Shown piece after piece: positions 21,407-30,670 of a DNA stretch of 64,000 nucleotides; position 1 is the stretch's first letter, and each line of letters begins with the position of its first letter. The notes beneath the pieces are model-generated. The model was given only the letters and a program-made list of their open reading frames with translations. It did not search any database and had not been told where the DNA came from. The stretch spans positions 55,683,592 to 55,747,591 of the forward strand of contig JAYGXS010000005.1 of assembly GCA_036362985.1 (NCBI GenBank), in the 5' to 3' direction. The DNA comes from Ligula intestinalis. Its lineage: Eukaryota > Platyhelminthes > Cestoda > Diphyllobothriidea > Diphyllobothriidae. The translations under genes and the position numbers were made by a program.

Positions 21407-21774
21407 TGTTACCCGAAATCATAAACATGGAGAGACAGAGACAGATACACTTTTTGCTTTATAGGATAAGTCTGTCCTACTTGTGATAGGGGGTCAGACG
21501 GCAATGCATTCGTGGAAGTTCGCTCTCGCGTTTGCTAGGGCGCCTGCTTACCTATGCTGCTTTCCGTCGTCGAAACAAGTCTGTCATTTTGCGGAGTAAC
21601 CGACCGTGATAGTCATTGCTGACATATTAGACGCCATCAGCTAGGTTTACCGAACTCCAGGTTAGGTTCCATCTGAGATTCAAACCATGTTCGGCGGGGA
21701 TCCACAGAGAAGCCTTTTGAGAACAAATACTTACTAGGAAATTTTCCACACATCGACTTTCGGCTTATCCAAAC
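21407..21774. other. No recognisable content
   Basis: Nothing supported. Confidence 0.3.
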
Positions 21775-21850
21775 ACCTCAGGTCAGGTCAGGTTTTATTG
21801 AGGGAAATATAGGTAAATACCTTTGAACTCCCGATTGGTACAGGACAGAT
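21775..21850 (-). mobile_element. LINE 3' tail (R9 type)
   Basis: The reverse complement reads GTACCAATCGGGAGTTCAAA, GGTATTTACC, TCAATAAAACCTGACCTGACCTGA. This matches 45430-45500, which ends AATAAACTTGACTTGACTTA. An AATAAA followed by a short pentamer tail is a typical CR1/RTE LINE end. Confidence 0.6.
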
Positions 21851-21939
21851 TTTCAATGCATTTTATCTGCAGTAAATTTCAGAAAAGTGGCGTTGCCAGT
21901 AATTTGAATTTGGGTAAGGGAAGGCCGACAGTGAAAAAA

Positions 21940-22195
21940 ACTCCTGAGGCATTTCCGAAGAAGAAGATGCGATCACTGGAACAAGGACTTTATTTTCCTG
22001 ACGTTTCGGATTCCGTCGGGAATCCTTAGTCATAGGTATTCGTAAACAGGTCTGAGACATGCGCAGATAGGGGGTGATACATGCCCAGATTGCACGGTAT
22101 TTATAGTTCACAGCGGTCACCCACGTGTGTACTATAATTGTCCGTTCCTGTAGCCACCACTGGAGGTCTTAATTGGTTCGGTGATTGCTCATTAA
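21940..22195 (-). mobile_element. PLE-E terminal repeat
   Basis: Aligns along its whole length with 61150-61390: GAAGAAGATGCGATCACTGG, the hammerhead block, GACATGCGCAGATAGGG, CAGATTGCACGGTATTTATA, TGTAGCCACCACTGG, GGTCTTAATT. No coding sequence. At 61150 the same end sits beside PLE-A coding remnants, so it may belong to a PLE-A relative. Confidence 0.6.
21997..22031 (-). ncRNA. Minimal hammerhead-like motif (PLE-E)
   Basis: Minus strand: GACTAA at the core position, seven-pair stem II GGATTCC/GGAATCC with loop CGAC, then GAAACGTCAGG. Stem II and the GAAAC side are excellent. The CUGANGA side is altered. Confidence 0.5.
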
Positions 22196-22724
22196 TTGCA
22201 AAAGCGTTCTTGTCCGCGTCGGATGTAGGTTGGATATTTGCTCGACAATTAGGCCCGCTGTCGTCAGAGTTACGCCCATTGTACAGAAGTCTAGGGGTTT
22301 GAATGCCATTTGAGAGATTTAAGGAGAAAAACTGTTGCCCGGGGGGGTGGGGATGGAGGAGGGGTGCAGAGTATATTCGAAGCGGATGGCCTGTGCTAAG
22401 AGTGTTTGAAGCATGTCAGGGAGAGCCCATCGCGGTTTTCGCCATAATACCAAGGGTCCCACGAAGAGAAGTTTGCGGAGGTCACGCGAACCTCATCGAG
22501 TGTCGGCAATGCGCCCATCGTGCACCCTTGTTGGTTTAACGAGTCTGTCTACTAATTGACAGAAAAAATGCAATCGGTAGTTTTCTAAACAAACATTTTA
22601 CTGAAAAGTAGCGAGTAGCATGGTTTTTCTAATGTGATTGTTCCGCAATTCGCTTTCGGCAACTGACAGTTTATTTTTGGGGGCTCAGTGGCTATTTGGT
22701 CTAACTTAATTGTGTCTTAAACAT
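22196..22724. other. No recognisable content
   Basis: Nothing supported on either strand. Confidence 0.3.
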
Positions 22725-22875
22725 GTTTACAGACGGGTCTGACTTAATCGTAAACGTGTGCTCAGATGGCGACATGACAATGTCCGCGGGCAGAGAATTC
22801 CATGCCTGCATTGGGAAAAGTTTTACAAATCCGCGTAGCCTCGGATCACAACGCTTTGTGGACTCGACGCTTGCT
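22725..22875 (-). pseudogene. LINE RT C-terminal fragment 1
   Basis: The minus frame reads AWNSLPADIVMSPSEHTF, the conserved C-terminal tail of CR1/Jockey-type RTs (usually RVVxxWNxLPxxVVxAxSxxxFKxxLD). It parallels the copy at 22959-23153, so two relics of the same tail lie side by side in the same orientation. Confidence 0.6.
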
Positions 22876-22958
22876 ATTCTTGGTATTCTAAACTAAAATG
22901 TTAATGAAAATCATTGAGCAGTATATTTAGATATACTTCAGTCTCACCAGGTCTAATT

Positions 22959-23153
22959 TCAGTGGGCATTTCGGGTATGCAAATCTAAACTTCTCTTGAA
23001 TGCATCCACAGATGGGGACATAAAAATATCCTCGAGGAGAGCATTCCAAGCTTCAACTACTCTATTACCAAAAAAGAGCTTGCGTGCGTCTAGTCTGACC
23101 CCTGTTATGCGTAGTTTGAAGAGATGCCCTCTTAAGTTCGTCGTTGTTGCCAA
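22959..23153 (-). pseudogene. LINE RT C-terminal fragment 2
   Basis: Encodes RGHLFKLRITGVRLDARKLF, then RVVEAWNALLEDIFMSPS and FKRSLD. This is the standard end of CR1/Jockey-like polyproteins (RGHxxKL...FxxRVVxxWN.LP...FKxxLD). The polymerase core is not present. Different family from the YADD LINE at 10010. Confidence 0.7.
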
Positions 23154-23504
23154 CTCGAAAAAGTCGTCAGGTAGAAGAAATGCAGTCCTGCCCGTGCATT
23201 ATCCTTCATTATGTTAACCAGCAGGAGTTGTTTTAATATCCTTATTGGTCAGTAGGCATCCTTTGCTGATCAATACGGTTAATGACGGTCGAATTGATTT
23301 TTTCCTGATGCTTTTCGCATCTACTTTTAGTTTGGTAAAACAACTGCAAAAGCCTTTAATTTATGCTCTTCACTGCAGTTTTCACGTATAAACACGCATT
23401 ACATACGCCTTACTCAAGCATTAAACCTTTTACGAAGACTTCCGTAAGAAACCTGAGCAGGGGGCTTTTACGATTTGGCGGCCCTGTAGTGGAAGGAAGA
23501 TTTG

Positions 23505-23660
23505 GCAAATCTAGCGTTCGTTGTCTTGTCAGCCCCTGCTTGCGTGCGTGTGAATCGGCCTTCAGCATTCCGACAGCACATCACCATAGTATTCTCATCA
23601 AGTTTTCTCAGCCTCAGGCACATACACCTACTTATCACCAACGTTTACAGTCTAAAACAG
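23505..23660 (+). repeat. R3 repeat, copy 1, left part
   Basis: CAAATCTAGCGTTCGTTGTC, GCTTGCGTGCGTG and CGGCCTTCAGCATTCCGACA match 26585-26690. The remaining right part appears 0.7 kb away at 24355-24400, so the copy looks split by an insertion containing R4. Confidence 0.6.
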
Positions 23661-23689
23661 TTAGCACTTAGTTGATGGGACGTGTTTAG

Positions 23690-24010
23690 TCTTCTTGACT
23701 TTTCCGACTGTATGCAGGAGCCACGCGTACGTCAAAACGAATGATAGCAAATATCACGGCATTACGGTACTATTAAGCAAAAATAGTAAAGGATAAATAG
23801 TGTACAAACCTTAGCAATGGATACACCACGTCCAGAGCGAAGGGAGTCAGCCAAATCACCTGACTCTATACAAGGGGACGAGACAAGTTTAACAATAACG
23901 TCACGAAGGCCGAAATTAGTCTTGAGTAAACTTGCGTGGTTTAGTGGGAGAGGACGGTGGCTCCGCTCTTATATGCTTTCAGGAGGCCTCAGGATTCGTC
24001 TTAAACACCA
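23690..24010 (+). repeat. R4 repeat, copy 1, with a shared short open frame
   Basis: Aligns with 39715-40010 from GCGTACGTCAAAAC through a frame opening at ATG 23817. The two copies encode similar starts (both have KSPDS...QG and LVL.KL). Most codon differences change the amino acid, so there is no sign of selection on the peptide. Could be the 5' part of a transposon gene; product unknown. Confidence 0.5.
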
Positions 24011-24130
24011 ACACAAAATAAAGTGGGAGGGGTTCGCAAACAGAGACAACATGAAGTTGTCAACGCCGGGGGGCACTGCGACGGCCACGTCGATCTCGCG
24101 TGCGGGGTGTCCGTGGGGGGGGGGGGGGGG

Positions 24131-24230
24131 NNNNNNNNNNNNNNNNNNNNNNNNNNNNNNNNNNNNNNNNNNNNNNNNNNNNNNNNNNNNNNNNNNNNNN
24201 NNNNNNNNNNNNNNNNNNNNNNNNNNNNNN
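24131..24230. other. Assembly gap (100 N) after a G run
   Basis: A 100-base N block, immediately preceded by a run of at least 15 G. Confidence 0.99.
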
Positions 24231-24354
24231 CGATAATTTTGTAGGTCGGACGGGACTTTCGCTGAAGAAGGGTCGTGGAGAGGTTCAACCTTGTTCAGCA
24301 GGAAATGACTGGAAGTCTTGTAGCCTATGCATACTGAGCGACGTGTTTGCTCCC

Positions 24355-24400
24355 TTCGTAGGCCTGTCGTTTGATTTGAGAATATTCGAATTGTTGGCTG
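24355..24400 (+). repeat. R3 repeat, copy 1, right part
   Basis: GTAGGCCTGTCGTTTGATTT and GAGAATATTCGA match 26697-26735, where they directly follow the left part of R3. Confidence 0.6.
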
Positions 24401-24939
24401 GAGCGTCTCAAAATTCCGGTACCCTCACATATGGACAGGTGTGTTAGGCGGGCGGAAGGCAGCATAGGCAGGTGGTCACGATAGCAGTCGTGAAAACCGG
24501 CTTCCAAAAAAGCATTGAGGTCTGACCGCCCTATACCAAGTAGGACCAGGCTATCCTCTAAAGCCCAAAGCTTCCTAGCCATGACTACCAGCGCGTCTTT
24601 ATGACTTCGAGTCGTACTAAACTGTCGAAGGAAATTGGCATTCATCAGGACAGGTTGTTTTGTGGCCTAGCTTTTTCAGTAGTAATGCTGAATAACATCT
24701 TCAGGGCCCTTATGGCATCAAGTAAAGAAATCAAGCATCTAACCGGAGTTGAACTGGTCTACCATTATGCTTTCCTACCACATAAACTGATGCTTTGTCC
24801 GAGTGTGGCCAAATACAATAGAGAGTGAACTCCGTGGCTGGCAGGAGTTAGATTGGGGGCTAAAGTAGGCCAAACACAGGCTGGTGTCTACTGACAAGAA
24901 GTATGTCACAAACGAAAGTGCTATACGTTATTGCAGTTT
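24401..24939. other. No recognisable content
   Basis: Open frames exist on both strands, but no domain is recognisable. Confidence 0.3.
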
Positions 24940-24970
24940 CATTCTCTTTCCAGATGGGTATAAGGAAGCC

Positions 24971-25084
24971 CGTTTCCGCTATCGTTTTATGCTAATGTCT
25001 CTGATGATGAATCCATGACGGATGTCGAGACATCAGGCGAAGAAAACTATTGTCCGAGCGATCGAGTGGTCTTTTTCTTCTCAA
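24971..25084 (+). mobile_element. Solo PLE-B terminal repeat with 10-11 bp target duplication
   Basis: A 113-base segment holding a hammerhead and the TGTCC(C)AGCGATCGAGT block sits between two copies of (A)TAAGGAAGCC (24960-24970 and 25084-25094). The same target exists once, uninterrupted, at 25722-25733. This shows insertion of the terminal repeat alone. Confidence 0.75.
24998..25037 (+). ncRNA. Minimal hammerhead (PLE-B type) with CUGAUGA core
   Basis: Core CTGATGA at 25001-25007. Stem II GAATCC/GGAT(G)TC has one bulge and loop ATGAC. Then GAGAC in place of GAAAC and ATCAGG. One conserved A to G change. Confidence 0.55.
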
Positions 25085-25219
25085 TAAGGAAGCCTATCGG
25101 CTGGAAATTTTCCAAATAAGACTTTCGGCATATGCCCATGATGTCAGGGAATTCAGACGACGTATAGTGATAATTTGAAGCATCTCTTCTCAGGTAAAAA
25201 TTGGAAGATTACCTATAAA

Positions 25220-25265
25220 GCAGAATTTAATGGAAACATCAATTTCGCGAGCGCTCATCAGCTGC
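25220..25265 (-). ncRNA. Canonical type I hammerhead ribozyme (PLE-C copy B)
   Basis: Minus strand: stem I GCAG/CUGC (25262-25265 with 25220-25223), core CUGAUGA (25255-25261), stem II GCG/CGC, GAAA (25243-25246). Stem III has seven pairs with one bulged A and a UUUC loop, and the cleavage triplet is AUU ending at 25224. All universally conserved core residues are present. Confidence 0.75.
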
Positions 25266-25475
25266 GTCCACTCGCTGCATAACCTGAGAAACGAATGAGA
25301 AAATACAGAATTGTATTCATACAGAAAAATTGAAACAAAACAGCAAGGTCACAAGAAAAGGCCAAATGGTAATCAATAAAGTAGGAAAGTTAAACGCTGT
25401 GGGCAGCAAAACTGGGGAAAAAAGGTTTAAGGCAGAAAAAATTGGAAAGGGGGCTGTGTACACAGGGAGTCGATG

Positions 25476-25700
25476 CTACCACGGCAGAGTTAGATTCACC
25501 ACACGCTCCAATTGTTTACATAGGCCAGGTTTAAGCCGCTTTATGTAGGCTGCCTCCAGATACGAGCTGTTCGTGCCCGAACAAGTACTCGAAAATATGT
25601 TTTAGGGTCGAAGGAATGGCCCGTATCCAATAGGTGTTCCGTAATGTAAGAACAAGGAGTTCTGTTCTCCTGTTTTAATAGCCAACTCGGCAGCCTCAGT
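25476..25700 (-). pseudogene. PLE-C GIY-YIG C-terminal fragment
   Basis: The minus frame includes RTPCSYITEHLLDTGHS-like sequence matching residues about 239-254 of the copy A frame, and a stop at CCGTGGTAG. It has lost the catalytic GIY-YIG core. Confidence 0.65.
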
Positions 25701-25712
25701 CCCATTTCAGTT

Positions 25713-25815
25713 CTAGATGGGTATAAGGAAGCCTGTCGGCTGGCGCTTTTCCAAATAAGACTTTTGGCCTATGCCCATAATGTCAGGGAATTCCGACGAT
25801 GCATAATGATAAGTT
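25713..25815 (+). repeat. R12 repeat, right (uninterrupted) copy
   Basis: GATGGGTATAAGGAAGCC runs straight into TGTCGGCTGGCG and the rest of the repeat; it differs from the left copy at roughly 15% of positions. Confidence 0.65.
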
Positions 25816-25904
25816 AGCTCAACTGGCACGAGAAAGGACATTTCACTGACAGACGCAATCTGTCTTCCTTACTTCCCACGCCCTTCGTGTGTCTAGACCT
25901 CCGG

Positions 25905-25985
25905 GCCGGCTGACGATTCAGCTGGAAGCAGGGGTCACGTGATCTAAAGCACCTGTCTAGCACGTGCCCACCCATGTATAACGCT
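25905..25985 (+). repeat. Repeat shared with 18241-18345
   Basis: GATTCAGCTGGAAGCAGG, GGTCACGTGATC, CCTGTCTAGCACGTGCCCAC, CATGTATAAC. Directly upstream of R1 copy 3. Confidence 0.6.
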
Positions 25986-26059
25986 ATCTCTGCGCCCTAC
26001 CCACCTCAGGCGACCGATCGGCTAGGCAGTGGCCTGCTGCTGACGGTGGGGGTAAGAGT

Positions 26060-26450
26060 GAGGTCAAACCTCATCACCAACTGATGGGATAACTTGGACA
26101 TCGCGGTCAGCCCAGTGTAGTTCTTGTTGTATGGAGTGGCTTACTGTGAGCTGAGAGTCAGGCTCAATGGATCCTTCTTCATGTGGCACTTATGGGGCTC
26201 CCAGGCAGGAACTGAACTAGCGAGGCGCGCTGTTGGTACGCGTGTTGAGTGTTGGTCGCGCCAGCCGCCTGCGCCCTACCCCTTATCCGGTCATCTTGAC
26301 TTTTGTCCTGAATGGTGTGGAAATTTTGAGTTGGGTAGATTCTCCGCGAGTCTTCTTTCACTATAATCTAGCGGAAGTCACCGTGCTTGCCTTAAGCCTG
26401 ATGAGGTTCGTGGTGGACGTCGTCGAAAGCGACGGTTGAAATTGGATAAC
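26060..26450 (+). repeat. R1 interspersed repeat, copy 3
   Basis: CAACTGATGGGATAACTTGG, CGGTCAGCCCAGTGTAG, a GGCACTTATGGGGCTCCC block and GTGGTGGACGTCGTCGAAAG parallel copy 1 at 218-640. Confidence 0.55.
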
Positions 26451-26584
26451 GATATTTAGCGACATATGCAGACTCAGTGAGGCCAGGTTAATAATGTTTA
26501 TAATAACTTGGCCTGCACTTTTTTGCGGAGTAACAGCAGTAAAATCCGTCGTTAGCCATATGAGCTTTAAACCAGGTTTTTTTG

Positions 26585-26735
26585 GTCAGCGAAGCTTTGA
26601 CAAATCCAGCGTTCGTTATCCTATCAGCCACTGCTTGCGTGCGTGCAGCTCGGCCTTCAGCTTTCCGACAGCACACCACTCACCGATGTTTAAAGTCGTA
26701 TGCCTGTCTTTTGATCTGAGAATATTCGAGTTAAG
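26585..26735 (+). repeat. R3 repeat, copy 2 (uninterrupted)
   Basis: Left and right parts that lie 0.7 kb apart in copy 1 (23505-23660, 24355-24400) are contiguous here. Confidence 0.6.
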
Positions 26736-26879
26736 GATAAGCGTGTACAGCAGGATTTATTTAGTTAAATAAATTTCGCGACGGCTTTTCAACTCCATCC
26801 CGTCGTGGCATGAGACAGATGGCGGAGAGAAGCGTACAGCGGATTGAACTTTCCAGAATGTCAGTGTATAACAGCAACG

Positions 26880-27250
26880 GTCGGCAAGGTCATAGTGATC
26901 AACTGAAGGGTGTAGTGACTAGCTCCACACGAAATGTATTTGTGAACACTTGTCGTGACTAGCTCAAGTCGAAGTGCACTTGTGAGCGCTTGCTGCTTCC
27001 GGCCTCTGTAACAGTTAATTACAGACTGACTCACGTAGGACCTCATGTGACGACTGCCGAGCAGACATCGCTTTAGGCTTGCAATTGCGCGGTTGTCTGA
27101 AAGTCAATTTCCTACTGCATATTCTCTTATTCATTCTGTACAGAATAAACTCATCCTACCACTCTGGCTTTCCGTGACTTCTCTTCCCTTACGGAACTGG
27201 GTCTGAAGATCGCAGATGCCAGAGTTTAACTTACTTAACTTCCTATGATA
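26880..27250 (+). repeat. R0 foldback-family repeat, single copy
   Basis: AAAGTCAATTTCCT, CTGTACAGAATAAACTCATC, CCACTCTGGCTTTCC, GAAGATCGCAG and a terminal TATGATA. The inner stem GAGTTTAA/TTAACTTC is kept. Confidence 0.6.
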
Positions 27251-27709
27251 AGGGCACTTCATTAAACGGCCTACATACAGCGGGAGAAACTCGACCCGTG
27301 CAAGCAGTTAGACCACGTGGTCAATCTCCAATTACGTTGGTAATTGGGCAGATAGTTTAAATCACGACTTGGTTTGCGCCAAATTTATCGCCCCCTTTTC
27401 TAAAAATTCCTCTATTAGGGTGGTCTTCATAGTCCTCCTGCTTGCGTCAGATGATAGGTCCCTCGAATAGGGTAGTGTACTTCTTGTGGTAGCGCACGTG
27501 GGCTAAATGTTTGGCTGTGGAACGAAAGCGACATGGGTAAGCGGCAGCACTGATAACCCTTCGAACGAACATCAGCATGACCGTTCTAGCCCGTCGTTAA
27601 GATGACATTGATAAGGTTTCAACAAACGTACTATTCAGCATCGGTGGATCTAGTGCGCTGGACTCATCCTCTTCATTAAACTGTGCGCGCAAAAGAACCT
27701 CCTGCAAGC
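27251..27709. other. No recognisable content
   Basis: Nothing supported. Confidence 0.3.
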
Positions 27710-28010
27710 CCCGAGCTTGGCATTGCCAACGGGTACGTAACTGCCTGTATCTTTCCGCGCTTTCTCCCTCTTCAACACCCCCCCCCCGGCCCCATCCCCT
27801 CTACGGACTCAACGAACCCTCATCAACTCGCAACCTGCTGATTGCTATCAACCCCAACCCCCTCCTCTATCCCCATGATTAATTTGCCCGTAGTGATGAA
27901 CATAAGTACCCCCTCCCTTTATAAATATAATGGCCCGAGGAGAATTTATCGAAAGCTACGTATGCTTGCCAGATATTCTTCCAAACTGAAATACTTGTAG
28001 CGTTTAAGTA
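27710..28010 (+). mobile_element. PLE-A terminal repeat
   Basis: Plus-strand version of the 60395-60790 arm: AAAAGAACCTCCTGCAAGCC (compare GCAGGAGGTTCTTTT at 60638), TTCCGCGCTTTCTCCCTC, the C-rich block, ATCAACCCCAACCCC, then the hammerhead at 27931. Confidence 0.65.
27931..27971 (+). ncRNA. Hammerhead ribozyme motif (PLE-A type), best copy
   Basis: Stem I TGGC/GCCA (27931-27934, 27968-27971), core CCGAGGA (27935-27941, two changes from CUGAUGA), stem II GA/UC with loop, intact GAAA (27951-27954), stem III AGC/GCT with a TACGTAT loop, cleavage triplet CTT ending at 27967. The fold is complete; the altered core suggests low activity. Confidence 0.6.
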
Positions 28011-29082
28011 GTGGTTGTACTCGGATCAGTACAACAATCAGGCCGAAGCCCAGGTTGAAGGTAAAAGGCAGAACCCTGCAGAAAGGCAAAGCCAGCGCTT
28101 GCGTTGACTGCGTCCAGTCGTGCCTGAGAATGACCGTGTGGAGGTTGTGTGAGATGTGATGACTGCAGATGCCTTTAAATGACTGTGAAGTGAGTTCAAG
28201 TGGCTTGCTATTGGTGGGTTAAATTGTCCAATGGGTGCCGAGTATTGAGGTAGCCCTTAAGCAGGCGTGGTTATTTTGACGCGCGTGTGTGCGACTGGTT
28301 CGGTTAAAGAGGCAGCGAGGGGGAACTAATCACAAGGGGACAATGGATGACAAGATAGGCCGATCGATAGGCGCATGATAGTGTTATCCGCACGCGTGAT
28401 TGTAAATAAGCTGAGGTTAACTGTGGGGGAGGAAGGTGGCGGGTGCAATGCTTTGGTAGTGCGTCTGTTAGTCGGCGGGATTGTCTCCGCACTCAGAATT
28501 CGGCAGAGACGAGATCCTGACGCAGGTGTTATCAGTTAGCCAGAAAGGGGACACTGATGCAGCTGTGCGATCACGTCTGGAAGACCGCCGTGCTTTGGCA
28601 GAGCGCTTGTCGGTTCATCTGATGTTTGGGCAATGGGCATTCAGCAAGGAAACCGGAGAGTAATGCAGCTGTACGCCGCATACTAACTGAAGTACCAAGT
28701 ACGTTATGGTCACACGTGCGAAAAGCGAACTACAAAAGTAGGTGATAAGTGACAAACACGATGCAAAGTATAATTTTGAACAATCGCCACGTGTCAACTT
28801 GCATTTGGTCGCTCTGGCGATCGTTAAGACGAACTATGCTGAGCTGAGGGCTAAGGTTGCTGCGTTGCAGTGCCTCTGGTTATCTACGAAATTTCACTAA
28901 CAGGGGCTTTCGCAGACTAGACAGGCGATCAAAAATCTTTTGAATCTCAATTATGATGAGTGTTCCTGTACACGCTAACAATGTCTCGGAAGCCGTAAGA
29001 CACCTTCTCAGACCGGGTAGTTTCGGAGTTGCACACAGACAGGAGGTAGCCATCAGGCGTCAAGGGATGAGATCGAAGAATC
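28011..29082. other. 1.1 kb without recognisable content
   Basis: Frames at 28481-28663(+) and elsewhere show no domain I know. Nothing supported. Confidence 0.3.
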
Positions 29083-29979
29083 TATCGCAGGGGGTTAAGT
29101 GATTTAAACCCAGCAACTGCGATCTTCAGACCATGGTTATTAAGTAGATAGGAGTCGGTAAAAGCCAGAGTAGAAATAAGAGTGTATTTTGTACACAGAG
29201 GAGAGGAGAATAGATGGAAAATGTCTGACTTAGGAGAGCACGACCACCAAGGAGATTGACCGGTACCCAAGTGCCAAGTTGACAGCAGTCAGGCCAGTAG
29301 ACAGAGCGAGAGAGCGTTCATTGGCTAGGTTGGTCTGTGATTGATTGGACACCGTGTGGGTAGAAATCAACGTGGGTGGCCTGTGTATCGTGCGCCAGTA
29401 AGTTTGGCGGCCGCCACGACCTTGAGGTCTTCACGGATTGAGGCCACGACAGGAAGGCCAAGCGTCGGGTGGGCAACGACCCACTACAAATCCACTCTTC
29501 AGCAAGAAACGTCTAGAGTCCTTTAACTGGCCCACCAGTGCCACTGCGCTGACTCACCCTTTCTGCGACTACCAAACTGCTGGCCTACACGTGACTGTCC
29601 ACCACGCGCTAACTCACCGCGGCTTCCCCCTGCAAGCCTTGCGCGCCCACGCTGTCTGTCTCAAGGTCAAGCTACTACCGCGAGCCTTGGCATTTGTCGC
29701 CATGATAGAACGACTCAACCAGAGTGCACAATTTCCTGATTGGCTGTGGAAACAAGCATGCAATGGGCTTCCGACAATCCCCTATGTTCTCATCACTTCA
29801 GACCCGGCCGCGGGTTCTCGCTCTTCTGACAGTCAAATTCCTCCTGCTCATTTCTTAATTACTTCTATACAAAACAAATTGTCTCTATCACTCTAGCCTC
29901 CCATGATTTCTCCGTCACTAAGTACATGCGCCTAAAGATCCCAGTTGCTAGGGTTTAACTTACCTAACTCACTGCGATA
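29083..29979. mobile_element. R0 inverted dimer 1 (about 0.9 kb foldback)
   Basis: A minus R0 unit (29083-29530) and a plus unit (about 29540-29979) meet head to head. The outer ends are TATCGCAG on the left and CTGCGATA on the right, each preceding or following a hairpin with GGGTTTAA/TTAAACCC. Each unit has an AATAAA-type or derived signal pointing outward. No transposase or RT is encoded. TCGCAG...CTGCGA flanked by TA would fit a TA target, but TA could be part of the repeat. Confidence 0.65.
29084..29123. repeat. R0 terminal hairpin, nearly perfect
   Basis: ATCGCAG pairs with CTGCGAT at the ends, and GGGTTAA with TTTAAACCC inside, with a four-base loop and a small AGCAA bulge. Same fold at 44737-44776 and 47822-47861. 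Confidence 0.75.
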
Positions 29980-30425
29980 TCCTTTGCCAAGTGTGTTTAA
30001 GTTGGGATAAAAATCCATACCTCGGAGATATCAGGAAATTTCTACGGATATGAAAACCAACCTCCAATAAGCAGGAAGGAGGAGTGTTGCGAACTGCAAT
30101 TCTACGGCTTCGTCGATGGACTTCATACAAACTTTCAAGTTGGACAGGACTGAACCGCTTCCAAGCGGTGCAATTTGCCTGAAGAGGCGCTCTCATGCGT
30201 CCTGCTTCCAGTATGTGAAAGGTTGAATAATTATCACTTCAGTCACCGATACAAAGGCTCCCGTGGCCAAAGGCCTTTTCAACATCCGCCCTCACGCCCC
30301 TTACTGCGCCGCGAAACAATGATAAGACAGCGGCATCACGCATCCAAAGGCCACCAACACCGTCTGAAGACGTTGACACCTTGCGTCCTCACACATCCCA
30401 ACAAAACCTGAGATGAGGACCACTG
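29980..30425. other. No recognisable content
   Basis: Adjacent to a PLE-A end and could hold decayed PLE coding sequence, but I see no RT or endonuclease motif. Confidence 0.3.
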
Positions 30426-30670
30426 GATGACATTAACCAATTGTCTGACTCCTTCCCCTTCCCCTCTCCCCCCACCCCCATTTCTCTTTCCCCAATTAAG
30501 TCTAGAATCTGAACCCCTTAATCCACCTTTGATCCTTTTACACCTCTCTCCCCCATCTTTTCCCTTGTTAACACTGATTGGTTTGCCTAAAACTTTCGTT
30601 GATTCTACCCTCCCTTATATTACTGTATTGCCTGATGATGAATTAATCGAAAACGTTCGTTCGCTTAACT
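30426..30670 (+). mobile_element. PLE-A terminal repeat with hammerhead
   Basis: C/T-rich block then ATTGCCTGATGATGAATTAA at 30627 and the hammerhead. Same layout as 27710-28010, more diverged. Confidence 0.5.
30628..30665 (+). ncRNA. Hammerhead motif (PLE-A type) with intact core blocks
   Basis: CTGATGA (30632-30638), a loosely paired stem II, GAAA (30649-30652), stem III AAC/GTT closed by loop GTTC, cleavage triplet TTC ending 30662, then GC pairing with GC of stem I (only two pairs). Stems I and II are weak. Confidence 0.5.

Larger units (their letters stand above)
24940..25180 (+). repeat. R12 repeat, left copy, interrupted by a solo PLE end
   Basis: AGATGGGTATAAGGAAGCC at 24952, then after the insert GGAAGCCTATCGGCTGG, CCAAATAAGACTTTCGGC and ATGTCAGGGAATTC. 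The uninterrupted paralogue at 25713-25815 shows the pre-insertion state. Confidence 0.7.
25176..25700 (-). mobile_element. PLE-C copy B, only the 3' end kept
   Basis: Matches PLE-C copy A from the C-terminal GIY-YIG region (25476-25700) through the 3' UTR to the hammerhead and terminal TTCAAATT. It lies between the two R12 copies. Confidence 0.75.

Noticed and set aside
23817..24447. Long frames through the N block
   Set aside because: They are kept open only by the 100 N bases.
29438..29896. 152-codon plus-strand frame
   Set aside because: It runs through the junction of an R0 inverted dimer, is not shared by other R0 copies, and shows no recognisable domain.
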